A stretch of 64,000 bases of DNA. Origin: Aquanectria penicillioides. Its lineage: Eukaryota; Ascomycota; Sordariomycetes; Hypocreales; Nectriaceae. The translations under genes and the position numbers were made by a program. Below are positions 24,460-37,013 of this stretch, one piece after another (positions within the stretch are counted from its first letter, which is position 1; each line of letters starts with the position of its first letter). The stretch spans positions 5,022,746-5,086,745 of the forward strand of contig PYIU01000001.1 in NCBI GenBank assembly GCA_003415625.1, given 5' to 3'. Under the pieces are notes generated by a model that did not search any database, was not told where the DNA came from, and saw nothing but the letters and a program-made list of their open reading frames with translations.

Positions 24460-25728
24460 ATGCAACGAGCACAGTCGGCCGTGGATTTCTCCAACCTCTT
24501 GAATCCCACAACATCGGCTGAGAAGGATAACGTCGAAAAGCCCCAGCAGGCCGACAGCGACATGGCTACCGCTGCAGTCACTGTCATCAAACCCAACGGG
24601 CCTCTCCCTGGCGCCCAGGCCTCGGAGACCTCCAACGAGCTGCCCCGACCTTACAAGTGCCCCCTCTGCGACAAGGCCTTCCACCGCCTGGAGCACCAGA
24701 CTCGCCACATCCGCACTCACACCGGCGAGAAGCCTCACGCTTGCCAGTTCCCCGGCTGCAGCAAGAAGTTTTCTCGTTCCGATGAGCTCACCCGCCACTC
24801 TCGCATTCACAACAACCCCAACTCGAGGAGAGGCAACAAAGCTCAGCAGCACCAGCAGCAGCACCAGCAGCAGCACCAGCAGCACCAGGTGCTCCCACCT
24901 CACATGCACTCGGATGGAATGATGGCGCCGCCTCCCGCTCCTAAGACGATCCGCTCTGCTCCCACTTCCACCTTGGCTTCCCCCAATGTCTCTCCACCCC
25001 ACTCCTACTCGAGCTTTGCCCTCTCTCACTCCAGCCTTCACTACAACCGCGGCGGTGACATTTCGATGCTGGCCAAGGCCGCCTCCGAGGCTGCTCAGGT
25101 TGAGCGTGAGAGCCACACTGCTCCTCCTTCCCACCACCACAGCCGCCACCACCCTTACTACAGCCATGGCATGCACAGCTCGCGAGGGCACCTCCCGACT
25201 CTGGCCTCTTACCACATGTCGAGGACTCACTCCACTGACGAGCCCAGCGATGACCACTACAGCGGTGCTCTTCGACATGCCAAGAGATCGAGGCCGAACT
25301 CGCCCAACTCGACGGCTCCCTCGTCTCCCACCTTCTCCCATGATTCCCTCTCTCCCACTCCTGACCACACTCCCATTGCTACGCCTGCCCACTCTCCTCG
25401 GCTTCGACCCTTTTCAGGCTACGAGCTCCCCAGCCTCCGAAACCTGTCTCTTCAGCACAACACCACGCCTGCGCTTGCCCCTATGGAGCCCCATCTGGAG
25501 AACAACGGTTTCCAGGGACCTCCTCCCACCGTTGTTGCTCCCCGCAGCACTGGAATGTCGTTGACTGACATCATCAGCCGCCCCGACGGGTCTCAGAGGA
25601 AGCTCCCCGTCCCCCAGGTCCCCAAGGTTGCTGTCCAGGACCTCCTTTCGGACAACGGATTTAGCCACAGCGGCAGGAGTTCAGCTGCTGGAAGCCTGGC
25701 TGGCGGCGATCTCATGGATCGGATGTAG
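24460..25728 (+). CDS. cre1: Carbon catabolite repressor CRE1/CreA (C2H2 zinc-finger)
   Basis: Single intronless frame of 422 aa, the normal length for CreA/CRE1/Mig1-type repressors of filamentous fungi. The N terminus [16 protein letters not shown] is a family signature. Two C2H2 fingers follow: C67, C70, H83, H87 (start [19 protein letters not shown]) and C95, C100, H113, H117 ([19 protein letters not shown]). They bind SYGGRG sites in promoters of genes for alternative carbon use. A Gln/His-rich stretch starts at residue 128. An acidic Ser segment around Ser258 ([10 protein letters not shown]) matches the region whose phosphorylation controls DNA binding in Trichoderma CRE1. A Ser/Pro-rich part and a conserved C-terminal repression region ([23 protein letters not shown]) complete the protein. 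It acts in the nucleus under glucose. Its promoter carries CreA-type motifs. No defect is visible. Confidence 0.97.
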   Translation: MQRAQSAVDFSNLLNPTTSAEKDNVEKPQQADSDMATAAVTVIKPNGPLPGAQASETSNELPRPYKCPLCDKAFHRLEHQTRHIRTHTGEKPHACQFPGCSKKFSRSDELTRHSRIHNNPNSRRGNKAQQHQQQHQQQHQQHQVLPPHMHSDGMMAPPPAPKTIRSAPTSTLASPNVSPPHSYSSFALSHSSLHYNRGGDISMLAKAASEAAQVERESHTAPPSHHHSRHHPYYSHGMHSSRGHLPTLASYHMSRTHSTDEPSDDHYSGALRHAKRSRPNSPNSTAPSSPTFSHDSLSPTPDHTPIATPAHSPRLRPFSGYELPSLRNLSLQHNTTPALAPMEPHLENNGFQGPPPTVVAPRSTGMSLTDIISRPDGSQRKLPVPQVPKVAVQDLLSDNGFSHSGRSSAAGSLAGGDLMDRM

Positions 25729-26530
25729 GGCAGACCACATCCATGGCTTGGCGCTTCAAACGACTTGATGATGAACTTGGGTTATAGAGGAATAGACAGA
25801 GACGGCGTTTACGGGTTACTACATGGCAATCGAATTTCTCCTCCAGAGTTGAGCAATCGGCGAGGATTTGGGCGGCACTTGTGAAGCAGCAGACAAATTT
25901 TTTTTTGGTGAGCGGGCTGATGGGACATCAGGCCTCATCCCGCCTTTTTTCCTTGGGGGCTTTTTTTTTCTCGGAGGGGACAGGATGGTGGACTAGACTT
26001 ATCGAATTGCGGAGCCCTTGGATCTTTCCCTCGGGCCTGCCTCGGGGGGCTGTTGGGGCCACCATACCTCGACCGGAAAAGCAAAGGCTATTTTGATATA
26101 CCATTTTTTTTTTTCTTGTGAAAACCTCGACTCATGCATGTTGCTATCAAAGCTACAAATACTCATGTCAACGATTACTCTCTTCACTAGTTGTGTTTCT
26201 TATCCGGGGTTTTTTATGTTGTATGCTCCTTATGCCGATGCATTATCTGCAGGGACCAGGAATGGGCAGATGGGCGGGGCGGGATAATTCTCTACTTTTG
26301 CAATAGACAGACACGTATGAAACGAAATGCGACTCAGGCAACGAACATTCTTCATTTCAAGTTACCTCCACTTTCGCCCCCTTGAACCAGTTGTCGTCCT
26401 AATTTTGACAGGTTATATATCCCTTTGATTACCTCAAGCCTCCGACTGCAACAAACTTGCTTACTTCGCTGAACACCGTGGTGACGCGGAGACCCCGTGG
26501 GTGAATTGTGAGGGGGGGCTGGGTTTGAAT

Positions 26531-26565
26531 GTCTTGTCTTGTCTTGTCTTGTCTCTTGTCTTGCC
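26531..26565. repeat. (TTGTC)n pentamer microsatellite
   Basis: About six near-perfect copies of CTTGT/TTGTC in tandem, with one interruption (TCTTGTC), in CRE1 downstream DNA. Confidence 0.85.
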
Positions 26566-27889
26566 TGGTCCCCTAATGACGCTATCTGGTCTAAGCCCAA
26601 GAATTTCTAGAGCGGAACCGCACCAAGTCAACCATGTCAGAGGGCCACTAGTGACCCTCCATGAAAGTCATAGCACTGTGAAGACAATGCTTTTTGTGGA
26701 GGGCTTGCTCGCCTCAACAACTCAGCTCAATCCAGTCCAGCCCGGCCCAGTGACTCTCTGGAACCCCCCTCCCCCCCGTGAAAAACCCCCGGAGACGCAG
26801 TTCCGTCATTTTCGTGGAATTGTACGGCCACACGCAGGCGTGCAGGGCTTTGCTAGCGAAGTTTTTTTTTCTTTTTTTCATCTTTTTTTCTCTCCTTCTC
26901 CTAAGCAGGGAGTGTTATGCTATGCTACTGCTATGAAATGTTTGCTGGTGCGCGGGGCCCGTGAGTCAATTCCACGCCCCTCCCGCGCACAAAAAATGCC
27001 CCCCCCCCCCGGTTTGGGTGGCTCCCCTCCACCCCACATGATGGCTGAAGTGACGAGCATCCATCGATGCCGCAATGCTACCCACCCCTGGCAGCCCTTT
27101 CCCCCCCTCTGAAAAGTCAGATGTTCGCCCTGTCGTCACATGGCAAGTGCCCGGGCGACCTCAGGGAGATAATCCCGTGAAGAAGGAAATGTCTGGGGCG
27201 GGTCGGAGAGAAGAGGGATCTTATCCCAACCATAGCGAGCACGGATGCTGGGGGGGGGGGAAGCGGGGGCGGGGGGGGGGGCGGCAAAATGGGATGAAGG
27301 AGGGCTTGAAGAGGATTTGAGGCCCCCGACCGGCTTTCGGATCGTATCGACAAGTTGTTGGGTACCTTGGACGGAAAGCGCTTCAATGCACATACAGTGC
27401 TGCGCTTCACTGGTGCCGTCCGCCGTGCAACTGTCGCCGTGCCGGACGCTGGGGGCGCCTCGTGTCCCTGGCTCGGTTGTGCATACAAGTTTATCGGGCG
27501 ATGCAACCTGTATCTACGGGAAAAGACCGACAAGACTTGATCTGCATGCCGGTCCTGCTGTTACGTACCTACAGTCTACAGATGGGCTAGTTACTTGGCA
27601 TAAGCCAACACGGATTTGGAAGGAGTGCTGTGAGAGGAGAAAGAAAAAAGACAAAGACAGTAGGGGGGAAAATATGCAACAATTCGTTATCAAAATGACG
27701 GACCACGCCTCGTTTGGGCGGCGGTGGGGAGCTCAGCCTCCCCAGGGCAAACTTGAAGCCACACAGTCATCATGCCCGCTTGCCCCAGACGGCTATTTGC
27801 TTGTCCGCTTGGGGTACAGCAGAGTGGGTGGACGCTGTGGAGGGACATGAGAAGTGGGAAGTCAGTGTTCGGTCCAAAGAGACCCGATG

Positions 27890-27970
27890 GAGACACACAC
27901 TCACACACTTGGTCACTCACACACACGCAAACACTTGCATTTTTGAGTGTGTGTGTGTGCGTGTTTGCGA
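27890..27970. repeat. CA/TG blocks arranged as an imperfect inverted repeat
   Basis: CA-rich sequence (ACACACACTCACACAC, then ACACACGCAAACACT) is followed after about 12 bp by a TG-rich arm (GAGTGTGTGTGTG, then CGTGTTTGCG). The two sides are largely complementary, notably CGCAAACAC against GTGTTTGCG, so the region could extrude a hairpin. Confidence 0.65.
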
Positions 27971-28698
27971 CACCAGCGCCCCATGGGATCACGTCAGCTA
28001 CCAAGGCTTTTAGGCAGACTGCGCCTTGCCGGTCCAGCAACTTTTCTTCTTCTCTGCTCTTCGTTTCTTTCCTTCGCTTGACAAGTCTTCGTTACCGACT
28101 TGGCACGTCGTGTCTTGTCTCCCATGCACCCAAGGACGAGGAACCACGTTGCGCTTTTCGAAACAGCTTACACCCAAGGGGGCCCCTTTGGGCGCTGGCG
28201 GTTTCGACAACCGGCCGGCCTGCAATGAGTTCCCGGCTATTCTCTGTGCGAATACCTTCCTAGTACGTAGAGTTGGCGGCACCCTCTTCCGTGACGCAAA
28301 TTGAGCCATCGGAGTAAAACCCGGCACGGCGAGCGGTCCGGCCACGGGCTTGGAACATCGGTCAAGGGCAGGACAAAATGAGGGAGCAAACAACGTTACC
28401 ATCACGCATTTGTGCAGAAAGAGTGTGGTAGCCCTACGTTGTACATTCGCCAATTCGTGTCTTCTTTGCTTTTGGTATTGGCATTTGAAGCATTGCGCTC
28501 CTTGGTATTCTTGCAACCCCCCTCGTTCCTGTTGCCTCCCTTGTTTTGTGGTCAACAAGGCGCCTCTTCTCACCGCTACACGGTCGCTGACGAATAAGCT
28601 CGCCGAAGGTCGCCGGGTGTGGTGTGGAAGAGGGCAGCTCTTGGGGAATCTGCATGATGGCTACGATAAAACAAAAAGTCTGGGGTGGGTGTGCAAGC

Positions 28699-28729
28699 GT
28701 GTGCGCGCGCGCGTGTGTGTGTGTGCGTG
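28699..28729. repeat. Alternating GT/GC tract (Z-DNA-prone)
   Basis: An unbroken purine-pyrimidine alternation consisting of a GC block flanked by GT blocks, about 31 bp long. Such sequence is a classical candidate for left-handed Z-DNA under negative supercoiling. Confidence 0.75.
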
Positions 28730-30167
28730 GTCGTATCGCGGGGAGAGACAGCTGGGGGCGGCGTGGTGATCGCGATAACGATTCGATGTCGTGATGTCAA
28801 TCAAGCCGATCCCGCTCCAACTAGTCTTGCAAGCCGCTGCTTGCGACTTGCTGTAGCTTGGCTATCGGAAAAGCCATTGAGCAGCAAACTTCATCGGATA
28901 TCTAGAGGCCATCCCGGCTAAGCGGAGTAGGGGTGAATGGGCACCCAATCCTCCAACACAGTCTTACTTCTTGACTCAGGGGCGGCCGCATCCCGAGAAG
29001 CGACGACGGGGCAATCATGGAGCTGAGCCCGGGGAGCTGACGAGTAACTTGCACATGCCCCCTCGTCCTTGACGGATACAGGCGGCTCGACGGCGCAGGG
29101 ACCTGTGCGTGCGAGGGAGTGGCCGCGCCAGTGTGAGAGGGCGGACGACCACAGAGCGAACACCGGACCGCGAGTGGCCAGTCGATGGGACGGCATCGCG
29201 GGTCGACAACCTGATCCTGATCCAGCCACACAGGCGCCCGCGCGACGGGACGAGGTGAAGTTGACCACGGGTTACGGCAGATGATGGAGGGGACTAGAAA
29301 GCCATTCGAGCGCTTCGACAGGGAACCATTCGCCCATATAATCCCACGCCCGGGGCAGTCGGCATAGCAGGGCTTGGCTCCCGGTCTTGCCAGGCACCAC
29401 CACCGACGCAGCAAACGCCCGTCACCGACCGACACGGCTGCCTGTGCGCTGCATGGGCTGGTGGGCGAGTGTCCTGTAAGTGTGCACTTCACCACTGTAC
29501 GAAACTATGTGCGCATGTATACTAGGTCTGTATGTGTGTGTACGTGTGTCTGTGTGTCTTGTGTGAGTGCAGCAGTGCAGCGATGTTGTCTCAAGATGGT
29601 AAAAAGCAATCAGATGGAAGGGCAAGGCAATGTGGGGGTGGGGTCTGCTGGGTGATCTCGGGATGGGCCTCGTCCTCGCTCCTCGCCTTAACTCGTGGGT
29701 TCCTGCTCCTGAGAGTCCGTGAGTTGAGTTAAGTCGAGTTGAGTCCACTTGGTGAGACGGGCTACGGACCAAAGGGCAGCTCGTGAGGAAGGGTGGCAAA
29801 TAGCGAATGCACCACAGGGCTTGTGCCATGTCTCGTAACTCGCCCGCCCTTGCTTCATTGCCACGTTCGTCGGAGAGGAACCGAGTCGAGGGCGGGTAAT
29901 GAGACGAGGGCGAGGGCGAGGGAAGAGTACCAACTAACCGTACCTACACAGGCGCTTCGGAAGGAGAGGACGGGAAGGGGGAGTGCGTGTGAGCGGTCGC
30001 AAACAAGAAACTGCCAATCTACGAATCATCGGAACTCTCTGGGGGAGGCGTCAAGGTGGCATTGATGTACGCGCAGCCGCATCCGATGGTCGATGACAGA
30101 TGACGGATGGGTGCGCAGGCTGAAGTCAAAAAGAGGGTTGACTGATACTGACTGTAAATGGTCTCTT

Positions 30168-30206
30168 CACACACACTCACACACACACACACTCTCTCTC
30201 TCTCTC
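30168..30206. repeat. (CA)n followed by (CT)n compound microsatellite
   Basis: CACACTCACACACACACA runs directly into a CT repeat of about seven units. Non-coding. Confidence 0.85.
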
Positions 30207-30781
30207 CGTGTCCGGTTCGTCCTTGTGATTCCTCCCCCGTCTCGAGACCATTTTCTTCAAATCACAAGGCGAGCGATTCATGGACCGGAAGTCGAAGCCC
30301 GCCGCCCTCGACACAAGCAAGGATCTCCCAACATCCAAGGCAGAGGCCGGATGGCATAACCGACGGGGACACGCCCTGGCTGGGAGCCCCCGGCTAAAAA
30401 TGGCCTGCCACTATCCCACACCCACGACGGACGGAGTAAGTACTGTACAGTACCTGAGCCATAATCTGGGGCTATGGGAGGGGAGGTACCCTGATAGAGG
30501 AGAGAGGAGTTTGGCGCTAGCCTTATCACCGACTAGCTGGCTCGATGGATGTGTAGCTATTTTTTTCTTTTCCTCGCGCCAGCCCAGCCCTGGCCATCGT
30601 CACCACTACGAACCTGGCGCTTGGACGTGGAACCGGGGGGTGCCACAGGAGCACCACGGGAGGACGGATTGGGCGGCTGGCGAGGGGGAAGAATGCTTTC
30701 CCCGGAAATGAGGCTTTTGGCACTTGGACGACCAGTTCGAGCAGCCGAGCGAGGCGCCCAGGGCCAGGCTAGAGCATGCTA

Positions 30782-30806
30782 GACATTAGACATTAGACAT
30801 TAGACA
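30782..30806. repeat. (GACATTA)n heptamer repeat
   Basis: At least three tandem copies of a 7-bp unit (ACATTAG) lie in intergenic DNA. Confidence 0.85.
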
Positions 30807-33800
30807 GACACAGCCGAGCAGACGGGGCAACGACAGCTTGCTCGGGTGTCGTGCTCGGGAAGAGCAACACAAGGGCCAAAATGTGCCAATGTCACCATCG
30901 GCTGAGGACTGACGACAGAACGGGACAGCGAGTCGATGAGGCCAGAAGGTGAGCGGTAACCCCCGGCGCTCCGACCCATCCTTGAACCACCCTTGACGCG
31001 TCCCCCCACGCTTGGCCCCGCGAGATGGACCAGGGCTGGGATGGGGAAGGGCTCCCTCGGGCTCATTTGCAGACCAGCATGTCCCTGGCTGAGGGTTGCT
31101 CTCTTTACGGGGGTGTGGGAGTCGCACGGGTCATGACTTCATGCGGCGGCGCGGGACTGCGCGGGAAACAAGGGGGATTTTGGTTTGGGGTCCCTGAATC
31201 TGGGCAGAGTCGGGCGTTTTGGGTATTTTTGACTGCTGAGGGCGGGCTCTAAACATGTTTTTGCTCACCGTGGGTGAGTCGCTAGTTGCTGATGCCGAGA
31301 GTCGCTGTCCTTTGCCTCATGCTCCAGCCTTCAAGGCTCATTGCTCATGGTCATGGTTATGCACATCCCCACGTTTCTTCTCGTGTCATATCCAGGGGAG
31401 GTTTGCGTCAGCAAAAGGAGAGACGCGCACCCGGAGAGCGAGAGAGACAAGAAAGAAAGAAAGAAATAGGGAGAGATCACGACTGGGTGTGATCCGGGGG
31501 GCGTGGTCTTCCACCATCTTCCACCAAAACCGACTCCGTGTGTTCCATGTAATCTGTGTATTCCATCCAACAGCCTCTAGCACGGGAGACACGTATCCTC
31601 CTCGCCCGGGTTGAAAGCCTGCAAATTTAATCTGCAAGCTTACGGTGCCCTACCGTCGCTGCCTTACCTGCCTGACCGTATTTTCCGTCCAATGTCATGG
31701 CCGTGTTCTTTATCGTCTCAAGGCAAAGAGGCAAAGAGGCGAGGCAAAGGCATAGGCAAAGCCGAAGTCAATGCGATGCAACAACGTGGCGGGTGCCCAA
31801 ACGACACAACGCACTCAACACTCAACAATCAAGACACACACTCTCGCACACTCACACCTCACATCACAACTCGTCACAAACACAGCGCAGCGTGGCGCTG
31901 TCATTTTTTCCTGTTCTGTTCATCCCGACCTTGAGACGCAGACAGACAGAAAACCGCCCTGCTGGATGCACGTTGGTTGTCTATCGCGTCTGGGCCAACT
32001 CCCACGTTTTTGCAGCCAACCTTGTCCCTGCCTAGGGCACAGCCAATCTGCGCTGATCCTCGGTGGCTTTTCGATCCTGCGCAGCCGTGGTCAAGCGGTT
32101 GGCTTTCCGCGGAATTTGCAAAGTACCCCTTGCCTCGCTGAACGTGGGATATTTTTTCATGCGTGGTCTGTTCGCTTTGAGAGAGCGTGGGATGAATGGC
32201 TTGACACTCGTAGCCCACGAGGGTCGATGAGAGGCGGTCCGGTTCATCTTGCAGGGTCTAGATCTATGTGCCCCCTCCATTTACGAAATGCGCCTAGAAT
32301 ACAGTCTCGGTGTGTCGTTTGGAGAGTGGATGGATGTAAGAGGCGATTTCCTGCAAGCCTCTGCCGTAAAACCTCAAGTTTGCAACACGTGCTTGTACCA
32401 ACTTGTTAGTGCCCAAGGATCGATGTAGCCAAGCTTGCTGGGCAAGTGTCATTAGGACAGCCACTTTGCGACGCTGGCGACAATCACAAGCTAATGGCGT
32501 AACTATCTCGATGACTGGTATTCAGGCCAGGCCAGGCCAGCCTGGTTTGTGGACGCGCAAATTCGAAAGCCGAAAACCAGCGACGCGTCACAATGGCATC
32601 ATTGCTAGCAGTTGAAGCGGGATGAGATGCCTCCGCGCCATGCAAGGCCGCGACCTGTCCAAGATACTGCTGGAATGTAGCTATCTATCAGTACCAACTC
32701 CGAAAGCACACTGCTGCTGTGGAGTTGCGGCTCCGGGGGGATCTCCATTGCACTGCAGTTGTCCATCCGGATTCATCCGGAGCCCATCGAGTTATCGACG
32801 ATGGCTTGGCTAAAATTCTCCAGATTGCCAAGGTGAGGGAAAAAACAAAAAACAAAACACAAAAAGCTTCATTGCTCCGAGCTCGTGAATATGCCATCAT
32901 AGATAAACTAGCTCGCTGAAGCTGCGCTGCAGGTTCGGCGCGATGGTATCAACCTGGAGACAAAGTTCTGGATTCATGGTTGAAAACTTTGACCTACCAA
33001 AGTTCAGACCACTGACGTTCCGGACTCCAAATGGCAACCCCCATCTTCTAGATTAGAAGGCATGCATAGGAACTCGGAGCCGCTCCGACAAGAAGGCATT
33101 CATGGCTGCCAGTGCAGCGTGCTGGAACGTGCCGCAGGAAGTTTTGCTACAATCACATGTCACGCATTGAGTGCTGTGTGGTTTGATAGGCGATCTGACC
33201 TCAGCACCAAACCTAACTAAAGCAAATTGCACGTTGAGCCTGGCACAACGCCCATTGGACATTTTTGGCATGTGAAAAAGGCAACACAGAGCTGTTGTGA
33301 CAATGGTGTAATAGGGAGGCTCTATGACCTAGTGGTTGATGCAATCTCTCTCGTAACAAAATGTGATTCGCGTCGCACTTAACTCCGTCGACAGAGTGTC
33401 CATTCATAGCATTATCCGACACCGTCGGGACCCCAAGGTTAGAACCCCGTGTAGTCTGTGGTGTGCGCAGGATGTGGCCGGATCGGGAGCCGGCTACACT
33501 ACACCAAGACTTCATCAAACTTTGCATCGTCTGGTTAGTTAATGTGACCAGCTAGGTAGGGGACGCCTCTATGCCTCGAGACGGGGGGCGGCTCGGGGGT
33601 TTCGCGGGGTGTCGGGTTTAGCCCGTGATTGGCAAGACTCAGCCTTCCAATTCCCCCCCGTACACATGGCTTGCTATCATCCATCCTGAAGGAGCTGAGC
33701 TCAGACCCTGATGAGGGCGTCAATCGTGGCTTGCGTCCCGCTTGTCAGGGCAGCGGGCGTTCTGAAGTTTGGCGCAGGGTCCCCAAGCAAGCTCGGCCCA

Positions 33801-35199
33801 AATCTACGCCAGTCAGAAGTCGCACGCCCTTATCCACCATGGCATAAGAAAGGGCGGCCAGAAACGTATGTCAGGGGCATCTGAGGCTGTGGCTCCTCCC
33901 TATCAAGAGGGAGCCAACACGATTTCGGGTCGGGAAGAAACGTGTGGGTGATTGGGGACTCCAAAGGCGGAGAAACTAGATCGTGGAGCTAGGCCGTGTT
34001 TTTATTGATTCCAGACCTCAGATAACAGTATCTTTCTGGGGGCGTGGAGCTCAGATACGTGGAGCCGCAGAGCCGCTCGCCCGAGGCTGGCGATTGCCGA
34101 CAGACACTTTGCGGGCCACACATGCACTACCGGCCAATGTGCCGGGGGCGAATGTCGCAACCCCGACGGGCTGGATCTTATTCGGGTGAGATAACGGCAT
34201 TTCGGGATGTGGTGGTGAGCAAAACATGGCGTGAGTTAGACGGACGCGGATCCGACCTCGGGAGGCCAAGAGCAGTCAATCGGAGGCAAAAGCCGGGGAT
34301 AGCTCGAGGTTTGATCTTTCGCTATTCCGGGGCTCAGCTCAGCTGCTTCCATTTTCCCCGGATTTTCCCACACCCCCCTCACCTTCCCCCAGATATTCAT
34401 CTCTAGACTCGCGGGGTGACCGTAAATTGATGATTGGGGGTTGGGGGAAGTTGGGCGACGATACCCTCATCCCCGGTGTTTCTGGAGCTTCCCACCGAGG
34501 GAAGTCTCTCCGGAGCCAAGTTAGCCTGTGTTTAGCCCCGTTTGCCACTCGCCCAGAGTCCAAGCGCTCCCACAGCGAGAAAGGATTATCCGGGGCCGTT
34601 TGGGGCTTGGGGTTTGGGGTAAGCCTTTGCCGGGCTCACTTACCGTCAATCTCTCTCCCCAAACCCTAGGGTCGCGTGAACACAATGTTAGCGAGTCATG
34701 ATAAAATCATATCCCAGGTGACCTGACGTTGTATTTCTCCCCGTGCGGCTCAATATGCGCCCCGGATCTCATTTCCTGGCTTGGCCTTAATTTGGCCTCC
34801 CCCGCACTCTCACATGTCCGGGGAAATCAAAGTGGTGTGAAGAGGAAAGAGGAAAGACGGCCCGAAACTTCCCAAAACTCTCTCGCCTCACAGACCAAGG
34901 TAAGTGCCAGGAAGGGATACTCCGTACCGGGGTAAGAAAAGCACTTCACCTTGACGGCCGAGGTCACGACCCAAAAAATTCTGTCGGCTCTGCGTTCTAA
35001 AGAGGAAGGAGTTTAGTCCGGAGTTGGCTTGGGGGAAACAGGACCTGAGGCTGCAAACCATCCGAACCCATGTGATTGCCACAAACAGGGAACATGCATG
35101 AGATTAGCATTCGCTTCATTCGAAGCACCGAGCTTCCTTGCGTGATAGCGGAAATACGAGAGCTGCCTCGGATGAATTAGCAGATTTTGAACAATGGGT

Positions 35200-37013
35200 C
35201 TCCGGTCTTGACACGTCCGATGCCGGCTGATAATCGACATCTCTTGTCAACAGGATTTCCCAGGATGTATCCTTTCACTGCGTCCGGCTTCGGAATGGCC
35301 CAGAAGGATGGTTCTCAATCCAATGCATAGTTAGTTAGCTTCGTTGGTCTTAGCCGTTGCAGTATGTCATTCAGCTACCGAGGAATAGTTTGCCCCGGTG
35401 TGGGTTCTCACAACTTTCAACAGCTAATATCTCATCTCACAATCAAGTCCAATTGCACCTGGATTTTGAAGAGCGATTTTATAGAGGACTTATAAGCTGA
35501 GAGCTACTAGAGATGCACTACGAAAACTGTCTTGTTGCAGAAGTCATGCATAGAAACAGAATGGTGGGAGACATCTGCTACAATGAGCAATACCCGCAAG
35601 CTTCTAGGAGTACCGTGAAGTCATTATCCTAGGCGGATTTATACCCTGGCGAGTTACAAAGTCTAGCCCTGTTGCGAGGCGTACCAAGCAGAATGTGAAA
35701 CTGAACAGATCCTAAACCTGCAGCACAGTCCCTAACTGCCTCTGGTACCTCTTTGAGGAGTGCCTCAGTCTCTGCGCCGTCAGCTTAATACTGGTAACCT
35801 CATAATACCAGCCCCGTCGCGTATAATTATAACGCTATCTTTAGCTGAAGCAATATGGTTGACTCTAACACTATCTTTTGACACATTAGTTGTTCCCGAT
35901 TCTCATACTAACAGGATGGACATAGGATAGGGTTGGAGACGGAAGATTTGCCAAGTGCCATTTCATTCAACATCACCTTCAACTCTCACTGAAATGCTTG
36001 AGTTTAAGTTGAATTATCTTAGCGTTAGCTAAGTATGGTTGTATTCTATAGATTAATAGTGTATAGCGATGTGACATGCTCGCAGGACTCGCAAATAACT
36101 ACCTAATCAGTTGTTGATCTCTTGTTACTTGCAGTAAACTCCCCAGCAAGAGAGTAAACGGTATTTTTTCTGGAATCGTTGACACAACTTACCTCGAAAT
36201 ATATTCACTGCAACTTGGACATCCTATACTGTCATTCACGGCAATTTTAACCTCTTAGGATCTGACACAGGACTGTTTGTCAACAAGAAGCAGCACGATA
36301 ATGCGGTAAATTTTCAAGCCAAATTAAATATATGCTAAACAACAGGGATCAGAAGAAGTTCATGTGTGCGAACATGGTATACCCACCTACTTTGCGGCAC
36401 TTTTCCTCGACATTGTTTGACCAGATTGACAAATGGTTTGTTAGCAATTTGGCGAGTGACTCGACACAAGCATGTGATGGTGTCAGAAAAGAGAAGCAAA
36501 AATGATGGACGATGATGAATTTATCTTGGGTTTCATCTCTAGGAAGAATACGTCAACGAGGTACAATGATCATCATATCATGTCTCTTTCACCGTGGTTC
36601 TCTAATACATCATCTCCCTAAGATACATGCAATCACAACTGGTCAAACCGGATGCCTACCAGACACTATCCCATAATCTTGAGAGCCAATACTGCTTTTT
36701 TTTATTCATCATACTTCAAGTTCCCATAAACATCCTTCAACCCATAACCCTTCGTGAGCGACGACGCTGGCTTTGGGGAATCACTGAGCCTATTGGCGGC
36801 TCGACGAAAGACAGTTGATATGTTACAGACCAATGGGCACCAACTCCCATAACCTTCCATCGGTGTAATGACCGTATCGTACATGTGGCAAGAAACACCT
36901 CCCAGCCTTTCCTCCTTGATAGACATGGCAACTCAGTTCGAAGCCGTTTTACACAGGATATCCTTCGTAACTCGAACCTTTGAAATCATAACCAATGGAA
37001 TCAAGCGTAACGC
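35200..37013. other. AT-enriched non-coding patch upstream of the TIM21 3' end
   Basis: The sequence from about 35200 to 36900 is distinctly richer in A/T and in TA steps than the flanks and has no frame above about 75 codons. It may be an old mutated repeat, but no element ends or protein relics can be named. The last part is the 3' flank of TIM21. Confidence 0.35.

Larger units (their letters stand above)
25729..35199. other. 9.5 kb gene-poor interval, no gene recognised
   Basis: The first several hundred bases are the CRE1 3' untranslated region and terminator, with T-runs near 25899-25905, 25960-25968 and 26103-26114. Beyond that I see no protein family, splice-consistent model, tRNA or transposon. 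The interval is unusually rich in simple repeats: a TTGTC-type pentamer (26531-26565), CA/TG blocks (27890-27970, 28699-28729, 29528-29560, 30168-30206), G/C homopolymers near 27000 and 27246-27283, and an ACATTAG repeat (30782-30806). Non-coding RNAs cannot be excluded. Confidence 0.4.

Noticed and set aside
32080..32150. Box-A-like TGGTCAAGCGG resembling a tRNA D arm
   Set aside because: No box B and no pairing acceptor stem.
33318..33460. tRNA-like box A (TGACCTAGTGG) and box B (GGTTAGAACCC)
   Set aside because: The boxes are about 100 bp apart, no acceptor stem or anticodon arm can be folded, and no 3' T-run follows. Not a tRNA; a SINE relic is possible but unsupported.
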